DNA from: Elusimicrobia bacterium RIFCSPHIGHO2_02_FULL_57_9
Lineage (GTDB): Bacteria > Elusimicrobiota > Elusimicrobia > UBA1565 > UBA9628
NCBI GenBank assembly: GCA_001800015.1
Contig: MGUO01000004.1
Span: 1-12,052 of the forward strand
Direction of reading: 5' to 3'
Length of the DNA: 12,052 nucleotides
Made by a program: the position numbers and the translations under genes. Shown in pieces: positions 1-6,931 of the stretch. The notes under the pieces were generated by a model. It ran no database searches and was not told the origin of the DNA. It worked only from the letters and a program-made list of their open reading frames with translations. The stretch's first letter is position 1; each line of letters begins with the position of its first letter.

Positions 1-459
1 ATCACACGTGTCATCGATTCGGGCCACTGGACAACCCAGCGCCAAGACAACGCGCAAAAGTACCGCGAACTCCTTGGCGGCTGCAGAGACTTTAAGGCAC
101 CGCTGGCTGCCTGGCAGAATGCCGGAGTCAAACGCCCGCACATTTACAACCAGTTCGTCGTGCGCTCCACCGTCCGCGATGCTCTGCGTGAATTTCTAAA
201 AGAAAAAGACATCTCCACGGAAATCTATTATCCGGTTCCTCTGCATAAGTTGGACTGCTTTTCCAATTTGAGCTGCGCCCGCATGGAACTTCCGGCGGTG
301 GAAGCGGCGGCAAGAGAGACATTGGCGCTTCCTATTGCTCCCAATCTCTCCGAGGGACAAATCGAAACAGTGGGGCATTCCATCCTGGAATTCCTGCAAC
401 ACGGCAAGTCCTGCGCCTCGGTAGCACTGCAAGATGGGCAGCCCAACTTCCGCTCTTAG
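1..459 (+). CDS. DegT/DnrJ/EryC1-family sugar aminotransferase, C-terminal part (5' truncated by window)
   Basis: Reading frame 1 is open from base 1 to the TAG at 457-459, giving about 152 residues of a longer protein whose start lies outside the window. The visible part matches the C-terminal domain of PLP-dependent sugar-nucleotide aminotransferases. It has an early QRQDNAQKYREL segment, then HIYNQFVVR, then a helix with REFLKEKDIST, the family's hallmark IYYPVPLHK, and near the end LALPIAPNLSEGQIETV. These enzymes move an amino group from glutamate to a keto-sugar nucleotide. The catalytic lysine and most PLP-binding residues would lie upstream and cannot be checked. GC content here is higher than in the following genes. 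The next gene starts 18 bases after the stop. The family call is strong; which sugar position is aminated cannot be told. Confidence 0.9.
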   Translation: MTRVIDSGHWTTQRQDNAQKYRELLGGCRDFKAPLAAWQNAGVKRPHIYNQFVVRSTVRDALREFLKEKDISTEIYYPVPLHKLDCFSNLSCARMELPAVEAAARETLALPIAPNLSEGQIETVGHSILEFLQHGKSCASVALQDGQPNFRS

Positions 460-477
460 GATAGGGGCGGCAGCCCT

Positions 478-1563
478 GTGAAGATTTGCTTCTTGGCCCC
501 AGGAGATTCGATCCATAGCAAGCGCTGGATAGATTTTTTCGCCCAAAGAGGGCACGACGTTCACTGGGCGTCTCTCGAGAATTTTACAACGCACTCCGAT
601 CATGCGATTCGCACCTATGCTATCGCGCCCGTAAAACCAGAGGCCTATCAAGTTATCAAAGGGGCCCTGGCGTTAAAATATCTTCTCAAAAAAATGAGGC
701 CGGATATCCTGCATGTGCATTCCGCCGGAAGAAACGGAGTGACGGCTCTCCTGTCCGGGTTTCATCCACGGATCGTAACAGCCTGGGGCTCGGAAATTCT
801 TGTCGCCGGCAAATCGAAGATACTGGGAATGTTGATCAAAAAGGTGTTGCAGAGTTCGGACTTGATCACTTGCGATGCAGAACACATGCGGCAAGCGGTC
901 ACGAAGATGGGCATCAAGGACGATAAGGTCCGCGTTGTCTATTTTGGAACGGATACCGCTCGATTCAAGCCGAGAGCAAAGAGTACGGAGAGACGACGCG
1001 AATTGGGCGTACAAGACGAGTCGCTTGTCATCAGCCTAAGAAGCCTTGAGCCCATTTATAATATCGAAATGTTATTGCGTGCTGCTCAAATTATCCTAAA
1101 ACACAACCCAAAAGTGGTTTTCATAATCGCCGGTACCGGAAGCGAAAAAGAGAAGCTGGTACAACTAGCCGAGAGCCTGAACATAGCGGATAAAGTAAGA
1201 TTTGTAGGCCAGATTCAGAATCAGCTTCTTCCCGAGTATCTGACAACCTCCGATATTTATGTCTCGACATCTCAATCGGACGCCGGTCTTGCGGCCAGCA
1301 CAGCCGAAGCCATGTCTTGCGCTCTGCCCGTTGTTGTAACGGATTCGGGAGAGAACCGGCTGTGGATCGAGGGAAATAAGGGAGGATTCATAGTCCCCGT
1401 GGAGGACGCAGAAGCTCTGGCCGAGCGCGTCATATTCTTGCTCAAGAACCCGGATGCGGGATATCGCTTCGGCCAATTCAACAGGGCATTGATAGAGAAA
1501 CGAAATAACTACTATTCCGAGATGTTAAAGATCGAAGAGATCTATGCGAGCATGCTTAGGTAG
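478..1563 (+). CDS. GT4-family glycosyltransferase
   Basis: 361-residue GT-B fold glycosyltransferase, likely transferring a sugar from a nucleotide donor to the lipid-linked repeat unit on the cytoplasmic face of the membrane. The start is GTG at 478, with AGGGG at 463-467 about 10 bases upstream, and the protein begins directly with a Rossmann strand (MKICFLAPGDSIHSKRW). The N-terminal acceptor domain covers about residues 1-165, with DILHVHSAGRNG near 76-87 and AWGSE near 102-106. The C-terminal donor domain runs from about 180, with RSLEPIYNIEMLLRA at 188-202, VFIIAGTGSEKEKL near 214-227, VRFVGQI near 240-246 and the donor-site helix STAEAMSCALPVVVTDSGEN at 274-293. The usual first acid of the GT4 EX7E motif is not at its normal spacing: D268 sits nine residues before E277 instead of eight. 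The 3' end overlaps the methyltransferase gene by 20 bases. Sugar specificity is unknown. Confidence 0.93.
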   Translation: MKICFLAPGDSIHSKRWIDFFAQRGHDVHWASLENFTTHSDHAIRTYAIAPVKPEAYQVIKGALALKYLLKKMRPDILHVHSAGRNGVTALLSGFHPRIVTAWGSEILVAGKSKILGMLIKKVLQSSDLITCDAEHMRQAVTKMGIKDDKVRVVYFGTDTARFKPRAKSTERRRELGVQDESLVISLRSLEPIYNIEMLLRAAQIILKHNPKVVFIIAGTGSEKEKLVQLAESLNIADKVRFVGQIQNQLLPEYLTTSDIYVSTSQSDAGLAASTAEAMSCALPVVVTDSGENRLWIEGNKGGFIVPVEDAEALAERVIFLLKNPDAGYRFGQFNRALIEKRNNYYSEMLKIEEIYASMLR

Positions 1564-2308
1564 CGCCACGCCCCTGAAGTCTCTCCTTAGGGAATGGCCA
1601 AGCCTCTATGAAAACATCAGAGGCGCCTATTATTGGATGCTCTATAAAAGCGAGGAATATCTCTTCGGAAGCAGGATTCATAAGTGGAAATGGCGGCTTG
1701 AGGCGACTCCTTCGCCTCAAGAGCTGGCTCAGAGTATTTCCCATCCGCATCGGGAATTCCTCATAGGCGCGATCACGCGGGGCATGCCTGCGAGAAGCGC
1801 TTTGGAAATAGGGTGCAATATGGGCCAAAACCTGCGCCTTCTGGCGGGGAAATTCCCTGAGGCAAGTTTTCAGGGACTGGATATAAATCCTAATTTTATT
1901 GAGAAGGGCCAGCATTGGCTTCTCGGCGACGGTATCAAGAATATTTCCCTGCAGCCAGGAACCGGCGAAGATCTTTCGAAATTCGGCGATAAGAGCATTG
2001 ATCTCACATTCAGCGATGCGACATTGATTTATCTTGGTCCCGACAAAATAGACCAGGCTATAGGCGAGATGATCCGGGTTACTCGCAAGTCTCTCCTATT
2101 TAATGAGTGGAATCTGGATGGAACGCGATGTCAGGAAAGGAGCACATGGTACTTTGGGCATTGGGTTCATGACTACAAGGCCATTTTGACCAAGCATGCC
2201 CCGAATGCGGAGGTCCGGATTCACCGATTGCCCGAAGGATTATGGGCGCCTGGCGGTGGTTGGGAAAAATATGGAGCATTGATCGAAGTGGATTTGAAAA
2301 ACCCATGA
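1544..2308 (+). CDS. Class I SAM-dependent methyltransferase
   Basis: 254-residue protein with a Rossmann-type SAM-binding core. Motif I is ALEIGCNMGQNLRLL at about residues 86-100. The acidic end of strand beta2 is GLDINPNFIEKG near 111-122. A motif near 152-163 (IDLTFSDATLIY) fits the strand 4 region, followed by the IDQAIGEMIRVTRKSLLFNEW segment typical of these enzymes. The first roughly 80 residues are a helical, Trp/Tyr-rich extension that may bind the substrate. It probably methylates a sugar or a sugar-nucleotide/lipid intermediate, but the substrate is inferred only from the neighbouring glycosyltransferases. The ATG at 1544 overlaps the upstream gene by 20 bases; an internal ATG at 1637 is possible but would shorten the N-terminal extension. 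The stop forms an ATGA overlap with the next gene. Confidence 0.87.
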   Translation: MRACLGSATPLKSLLREWPSLYENIRGAYYWMLYKSEEYLFGSRIHKWKWRLEATPSPQELAQSISHPHREFLIGAITRGMPARSALEIGCNMGQNLRLLAGKFPEASFQGLDINPNFIEKGQHWLLGDGIKNISLQPGTGEDLSKFGDKSIDLTFSDATLIYLGPDKIDQAIGEMIRVTRKSLLFNEWNLDGTRCQERSTWYFGHWVHDYKAILTKHAPNAEVRIHRLPEGLWAPGGGWEKYGALIEVDLKNP

Positions 2309-3633
2309 GAAGAGTTTTGATCATCGGATATTTGTGGCCGTATATTGGCGGAAGCAAGCGTGTCATTGGTCTTGCAAACTATCTTCCTGAGTTTGGCTGG
2401 GAGCCGTTGATCTTGACCGCGCCTCTGATAACGGCGGCTCCTGCGCATCTTCATGTCATACAAACCGGCTATCGGGGTTTGTTGGGGCCTGTCGTTAAAG
2501 CCGTCGGCCTCAAAGATAACTTGCCATTAGGCGGCCAACTGAAGGACAGCATCCGGAATATTTCACCGAGGGCAGAAACGGTTCTGCGCTGGTGTTTTGA
2601 TTCCTTTCGAGAATTCTACGCCTATCCCGATGAGCACAAGCGCTGGAAGTATTTCGCGATCGCTTCCGCCGAAGAAGCCATCCGCAATCACGGCATCGAT
2701 GCGATGATAAGCGTGTGGCCTCTGACGGGACATCTTATTGCCCATGAGCTGAACCGCAGGCATGGCATCCCATGGATTGCCGATTTGGCTGATTTGTGGT
2801 CCGATAATTCAGCCTATCCATACGGACGGGTTAGGCGGTGGTTCGATGCGAACTTAGAGAGACGAACATTGATATCCGCGAATGTTTTGACCACGTCATC
2901 ACAACCATTGGCCGATAGGCTATCGCTTATCCATGGAGGAAGAAAGACCAGCCCCATCCTCATCGGGTTTGATCCGAACTCTACCAATAGACCGCCTGCG
3001 CCGCTCAGGCAGGGGAAGCTTACTATCACTTATACGGGCGTCTTCTATGAGAACAAACGCGATCCCTATCCGGTCTTTAGAGCCCTACAACAGCTGATCT
3101 CGGAGAAAAGCATCAATGCTAATGAAATAGAAATCCGGATTTTTGGCCCGGACAAGAGCTGGGTTCGCCAACAGATCAAAGAATGCGGCCTGTCAGAAGT
3201 TGTTCATTTTTATCCCTCGGTCCCCTTTGAAGAGTGCTTGGAACGCCAGCGAGAGTCCCATATCCTGTTGCAGCTAAACTGGAATGACCGCAATGAGAAA
3301 GGCGTATTTTCCGGCAAATTCCTGGATTACCTGGCCGCTGGTCGGCCCATCCTTGCCGCGGGAGGCACCGGTAATGATGAGGTTGTGATCAAGATACTCA
3401 AAGAAACCCATGCCGGCGTTTATGTTTCAGGGATCGACGATATAAAGAAAGCGATCAAACTATTTTATTCGGAGTATCTGTCTTCCGGAACGATTCAATA
3501 TAAAGGCGATTGGGAGGAAATTGAGAAGTACTCCAATCGGAGCATGGCCGCTCATTTCGCGCGCCACCTTGACGAAATAGCGGGAGGAAAGGATATTGAA
3601 GCTGCCGCAATTCATCAGCCCGCTAAGAAGTAA
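2305..3633 (+). CDS. GT4-like (GT-B fold) glycosyltransferase
   Basis: 442-residue glycosyltransferase. I chose ATG 2305 over the in-frame ATG 2242 because it makes a 4-base ATGA overlap with the methyltransferase stop and puts the first Rossmann strand (MRRVLIIGYLWPYIGGSKR) at the N-terminus, as usual for the family; the longer start would overlap the methyltransferase by 67 bases. The N-terminal domain contains YPDEHKRWKYFAIASAEEAI at 107-126, then DAMISVWPLTGHLIAHEL and GIPWIADLADLW at 154-165, a pattern common in capsule and LPS transferases. The C-terminal domain has LTITYTGVFY near 239-248, IEIRIFGPDKSWV near 275-287 and the donor-site GVFSGKFLDYLAAGRPILA at 333-351. A cytoplasmic, membrane-associated role in repeat-unit assembly is inferred. 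Donor and acceptor are unknown. Its 3' end overlaps the flippase gene by 38 bases. Confidence 0.9.
   Translation: MRRVLIIGYLWPYIGGSKRVIGLANYLPEFGWEPLILTAPLITAAPAHLHVIQTGYRGLLGPVVKAVGLKDNLPLGGQLKDSIRNISPRAETVLRWCFDSFREFYAYPDEHKRWKYFAIASAEEAIRNHGIDAMISVWPLTGHLIAHELNRRHGIPWIADLADLWSDNSAYPYGRVRRWFDANLERRTLISANVLTTSSQPLADRLSLIHGGRKTSPILIGFDPNSTNRPPAPLRQGKLTITYTGVFYENKRDPYPVFRALQQLISEKSINANEIEIRIFGPDKSWVRQQIKECGLSEVVHFYPSVPFEECLERQRESHILLQLNWNDRNEKGVFSGKFLDYLAAGRPILAAGGTGNDEVVIKILKETHAGVYVSGIDDIKKAIKLFYSEYLSSGTIQYKGDWEEIEKYSNRSMAAHFARHLDEIAGGKDIEAAAIHQPAKK
3582..3587 (+). promoter_or_regulatory. Strong Shine-Dalgarno site for the flippase
   Basis: GGGAGG followed by AAA lies 8 bases before a TTG at 3596. 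It sits inside the end of the upstream glycosyltransferase gene. It is the best ribosome-binding match I noticed in the window and decides the unusual TTG start of the flippase. Confidence 0.7.
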
Positions 3634-4948
3634 ATTCATCGGCGATACTTTGATAGTTGTCACGGGAACGGCTATCGCTCAGGTGATCACGGTCTGTACA
3701 ACCCCGGTATTGACCAGAATGTATACGCCTGATCAGTTCGGCGTGCTTTCAATCTTTGTTGTAATCCTCTCAGGCGCGACTATAGTTTCATGCTTGTGTT
3801 ATGAACCCGCCGTTGTGCTGCCGGCCGATGAAGCCAGCGCGATCAAATTATTAATAGGTTGTATTCTCATCTCTGCGCTGATGGCCGGCTTCAGCTATAT
3901 CTCGCTCTTGAGCGCAGCCGCTCCGATCGCCCGTTTTTTCAATATAACCGATTCTCTCTCCATGTTATGGTGGATCCCATGGACCATCATCGGCATGGGG
4001 CTCTTTCAAGCGTTTACCTATTGGAATATGCGTCTCAAGAAATTCAAATATCTAGCCGCTTCCAGAATCTGTCAATCCGGAGTTACAGCGGCCGTGCAAA
4101 TCAAAGGCGGCCTGATCGGAGCCGGATCAAGTTATCTCATATACGGCCAGCTCCTGGGCCTATTTGTCGCCGTCCTGGTATTGGGGTACGAAACCATAAG
4201 CCAGAGGTTCCGGATGCTCGTTCACGGATTATTGAGACCCCAGGAACTCGCTGCCCCATTGAATCAATATAGGAATTTTCCGCTCTACTCAACGTGGGGA
4301 ACCCTCATGAATACGGCAGCCTTCCAATGCGTACCCCTCCTTCTATTGAAGTTCCATGGCACAACGGTGGTTGGACTTTATTTCCTGGCTTCCCGCGTGG
4401 TGAGCATGCCGATGTCTTTGATCGGCAATGCCTTGGGACAGGTTTTGTATCAACGCGTTTCAGACCAGTTGGGGCAAGGGCAGAATATCGCCAAGCTCAT
4501 TGCCAAGGTCGTAGGCGGTTCAATTCTTGTTTGGACGCCGCCTTTCTTCCTGCTGTTTCTATTTTCGCCCGCTATTTTCTCGATCTTCTTTGGAAGCCAA
4601 TGGAACTCTGCGGGCTATTATGCCCAGGCCCTTATTCCGCTCTTTCTCCTGCAACTCATAACTTCTCCGGCATCTGTCGTATTAATCGCGCTGAATAAGC
4701 AACATATAGCGGCCAGATTGCAGGCGATTCTGCTTGCAGTGGCGCTTCTCTCTCTTGGGCTTACTCTGTCCCTATCGAACAGCCCGCTACTGTCGCTGAT
4801 AGTCTATTCCCTTTGCCAGTGCATTGTTTATTTTGTTTATCTCCTCGTCATTATCCATTGCGCTTCCACATCGATCGGCGAGATATTTTCGGAGATGAAG
4901 ACGATCATGCGAATTCGGGAATATGAGCTTCAACCGGATCGCGTATGA
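3596..4948 (+). CDS. wzx: Wzx-type polysaccharide/O-antigen flippase (MOP superfamily)
   Basis: 450-residue polytopic membrane protein of the polysaccharide flippase group, which moves undecaprenyl-linked repeat units across the inner membrane. The N-terminus is typical: a short basic stretch, then GDTLIVVTGTAIAQVITVC (16-34), then TPVLTRMYTPDQFGVLSIF (36-54). About 10-12 hydrophobic segments follow, for example near 54-70, 85-107, 123-142, 175-198, 240-275, 305-332, 344-366, 377-393 and 398-421. RVVSMPMSLIGNALGQVLYQR (268-288) is a recognisable family segment. The start is TTG at 3596, supported by GGGAGG 8 bases upstream and by the position of the first membrane segment. Because this start lies inside the preceding gene, translation is probably coupled or has its own strong initiation. 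The gene name is given by function; Wzx proteins share little sequence identity and the transported glycan cannot be predicted. Confidence 0.9.
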   Translation: MKLPQFISPLRSKFIGDTLIVVTGTAIAQVITVCTTPVLTRMYTPDQFGVLSIFVVILSGATIVSCLCYEPAVVLPADEASAIKLLIGCILISALMAGFSYISLLSAAAPIARFFNITDSLSMLWWIPWTIIGMGLFQAFTYWNMRLKKFKYLAASRICQSGVTAAVQIKGGLIGAGSSYLIYGQLLGLFVAVLVLGYETISQRFRMLVHGLLRPQELAAPLNQYRNFPLYSTWGTLMNTAAFQCVPLLLLKFHGTTVVGLYFLASRVVSMPMSLIGNALGQVLYQRVSDQLGQGQNIAKLIAKVVGGSILVWTPPFFLLFLFSPAIFSIFFGSQWNSAGYYAQALIPLFLLQLITSPASVVLIALNKQHIAARLQAILLAVALLSLGLTLSLSNSPLLSLIVYSLCQCIVYFVYLLVIIHCASTSIGEIFSEMKTIMRIREYELQPDRV

Positions 4949-4956
4949 ATTTTTAA
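4945..4956 (+). other. Three-codon ORF (M-N-F-stop) in frame with the polymerase gene
   Basis: An ATG at 4945 overlaps the flippase stop as ATGA, codes for Met-Asn-Phe and then stops at TAA 4954-4956. It is in the same frame as the polymerase gene, which starts at ATG 4969 with no clear Shine-Dalgarno sequence. It could be a remnant of an earlier start, a re-initiation aid, or chance. Confidence 0.35.
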
Positions 4957-4968
4957 TTCAACCATACC

Positions 4969-6336
4969 ATGCTGCACTTCTTCTGGCTATTCACTTTGCT
5001 CTTTTTTTGGATTTCTTACGCCATTTTCACGAAAGGAAGGCTGACAAGGCACCTCGGGTTTTTTCACTTCCTGCTTTATTTCTTTGCGATCTATCTATCA
5101 TCATTCTCCATTTACGAAATGGGAGGGAGCGTCAATCACGACTATATTACAAGCGTCATGCTTTATCCCATACTTTCATTGTTGGGCATGATTTTTGCAT
5201 CCCTATTTGGCTCAAAGGTTTATTTTTTACGACTGCCGATCGCAGCGAACCGGAAAGAAGTGAGATTGGTTTCAATTATCGTTGCAGGGTTTCTCATAGT
5301 TTATATTTTCTACCTCTACGGCTTATGGCCCAACGTCCCTTTACTGATAACCCTGAGCGGCGAAGATCCCATGAAGGGCCATATGGGAAGATACTTGGCT
5401 ACGAAAGGATATGATAATTCGATCTTAGGTCTAAAGTTTCTTTACTGGTTGCCAAGGATACTAATCGATTATTTCTCGATATTTGTTGCTGTTTTTGCCT
5501 ACCATAACCTTCAGAAAAAAATAGCCGACTGTGCGAAATTGATACTGATAGTATCCGGCCTGATCCTGCTGGGGATGCTATCGAATGAGAAGTATCCTGC
5601 CGTCAAGCTATTCATGTTATTGGCGCTGTGTCATTTTAACGCAAAATATGAAACCTTTGGACTTCGCACCATTGGCGCCAGTTCAAGAATTGTCGTCGCG
5701 GGTTTGGCCGTCGGAAGCGGCGTGTATGCCCTTGTTTCAGGCGCCTTTGCGGAGCTGGCTGGGTTAAGCCTCTCGGCAATTCCCGGCTTTATCATTAAAG
5801 TGTTGCTTCTCCCGCTCCTAACGATGAGAGGGATGGTGGGACAAAGCTACCCATTGTACAGGATTTATGAAATAATACCAGCCCAATATGATCATTTTTG
5901 GGGCCGTACTTTTTCCAATCCGCATGGAATCCTTCCCTACGTTCCGGTTGCATTGCCTTACCTGATCTACGATTCATATAATCTGCCCGCGGCCGGTGAT
6001 CTTAAAGGAGCGGATCCCACCGTTTTTTTTGGTGAGATCTACGCTAATTTTGCCCTCCCTATTTCCTTAATATCCATGTTCCTATTTGGGTTTTTAATTC
6101 AAATAATTAACAGCAAGTTGTGCGATAACATAGGCAAGTATCGCAAGCCCTTTGACATTGCTTTCTTCTACCTTTTGATGGCTTATATCGGCGATTTCGC
6201 TATCGGCTTTAGTGTTCCATACTTTGATGAACGGTTATATTTTTTCGCAGGCATCTATCTACTGAGGAACATTCTCAGCGCCCGCGCAGATGAACAAATA
6301 TCTACTAGGCGGTGGGTCCAGATAGGTGCGACGTGA
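4969..6336 (+). CDS. wzy: Wzy-type oligosaccharide repeat-unit polymerase
   Basis: 455-residue, very hydrophobic protein with about 11-13 predicted membrane segments, for example near 3-20, 31-48, 58-80, 100-120, 157-178, 187-203, 240-260, 268-286, 360-382, 396-412 and 424-434. A large polar loop lies at about 290-355. This loop and the following segment carry features often seen in Wzy polymerases: FWGRTFSNPHGILP (310-323), then GADPTVFFGEIYANFALP (347-364). Such proteins join flipped repeat units on the periplasmic face of the inner membrane. The position directly after the flippase supports the call. The start ATG 4969 has no good ribosome-binding site; the in-frame TAA at 4954 prevents a longer start. 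This is the most AT-rich gene seen here (the 60 bases from 6061 are about 27% GC), as is common for polymerase genes. The gene name is functional, since sequence conservation in this group is low. Confidence 0.85.
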   Translation: MLHFFWLFTLLFFWISYAIFTKGRLTRHLGFFHFLLYFFAIYLSSFSIYEMGGSVNHDYITSVMLYPILSLLGMIFASLFGSKVYFLRLPIAANRKEVRLVSIIVAGFLIVYIFYLYGLWPNVPLLITLSGEDPMKGHMGRYLATKGYDNSILGLKFLYWLPRILIDYFSIFVAVFAYHNLQKKIADCAKLILIVSGLILLGMLSNEKYPAVKLFMLLALCHFNAKYETFGLRTIGASSRIVVAGLAVGSGVYALVSGAFAELAGLSLSAIPGFIIKVLLLPLLTMRGMVGQSYPLYRIYEIIPAQYDHFWGRTFSNPHGILPYVPVALPYLIYDSYNLPAAGDLKGADPTVFFGEIYANFALPISLISMFLFGFLIQIINSKLCDNIGKYRKPFDIAFFYLLMAYIGDFAIGFSVPYFDERLYFFAGIYLLRNILSARADEQISTRRWVQIGAT

Positions 6337-6928
6337 TACTCCATTGCTAGATAAGATATTGGTCATCGCGGGCGATGACAAATTGGGCCGCCTCTTCATT
6401 TCAAAGCTGCCGAATAGTCCCGCAATCGTCGCCGTTTTCGACCGATCGAATGACTTCAGACGGATTCTCAAGATATTGCTGCGCGGCAGTCTGACTCCGA
6501 CGCTTTTTTTGAAAATGGGCTTGGCTGACTTAGCAAGGCGAAACACCGTCCTATCCAGGCCCGTAAGGGAAGTTAGAACGAACAGCGACATCCGGCGCCT
6601 CTCTTTGGAATACAACATCCGCAGAGCCTTCCTTTTCAGGGCGGCCATAATTGTAGACAGGGAAACGCTGGCCACCGGAGTTGAGTTCATCAATACTCAT
6701 TGCGCAACTTTACCCCACTATAGAGGACTTGGCGCCATCAGCCGAGCGTTGGCTGAAGGAAACTACAGACAGAATGCAACGATGCATAAGATTTCCACCT
6801 CCGTGGATTATGGAGAAACAGTGGCTGTGGAACCCTACACACTTATTCCGGCGTTATCTTACAAGGCAAACGAAGACATCGCCTATGAAGCCGGCATGCG
6901 CCTTTTGCTGCGGGAAATTCCGGCATAG
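6326..6928 (+). CDS. Small formyltransferase-fold protein, probable sugar N-formyltransferase
   Basis: 200-residue protein resembling the catalytic N-terminal domain of methionyl-tRNA/sugar formyltransferases. It opens with a Rossmann-like strand (KILVIAGDDKLGRLF, 10-24) and a second strand ending in VAVFDRS. The formyl-transfer site is visible as INTHCATLPHYRGLGA (122-137), containing N123 and H125, followed by TMHKISTSVDYGE (152-164) with D161. N, H and D at these places are the known catalytic triad of the family. There is no second (OB or other) C-terminal domain as in methionyl-tRNA formyltransferase of over 300 residues, so a housekeeping role is unlikely. The likely role is moving a formyl group from N10-formyl-tetrahydrofolate to an amino sugar, fitting the aminotransferase at the left edge. 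The start is GTG 6326, overlapping the polymerase by 11 bases, with AGGCGGTGGG at 6307-6315 upstream. The substrate is inferred. Confidence 0.78.
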   Translation: MRRDTPLLDKILVIAGDDKLGRLFISKLPNSPAIVAVFDRSNDFRRILKILLRGSLTPTLFLKMGLADLARRNTVLSRPVREVRTNSDIRRLSLEYNIRRAFLFRAAIIVDRETLATGVEFINTHCATLPHYRGLGAISRALAEGNYRQNATMHKISTSVDYGETVAVEPYTLIPALSYKANEDIAYEAGMRLLLREIPA

Positions 6929-6931
6929 CAT

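Noticed and set aside
196..651. Antisense open frame of 151 codons across the aminotransferase/glycosyltransferase junction
   Set aside because: It spans the ends of two clear + strand genes, has low-complexity shadow-like composition and no domain or ribosome site.
2242..2304. Extended N-terminus for the second glycosyltransferase from ATG 2242
   Set aside because: It would overlap the methyltransferase by 67 bases and place 21 extra residues before the first Rossmann strand; the ATGA junction at 2305 is more natural.
4923..5414. Forward open frame of 163 codons overlapping the start of the polymerase gene
   Set aside because: It is another frame of the polymerase gene; the polymerase frame has the coherent membrane segments and motifs, while this frame shows basic, unstructured composition.
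4950..6103. The 12-base string TTTTTAATTCAA occurs near 4950 and again near 6091
   Set aside because: Both copies are in AT-rich sequence, one inside a coding region, with no further shared flank; chance is the simplest explanation.
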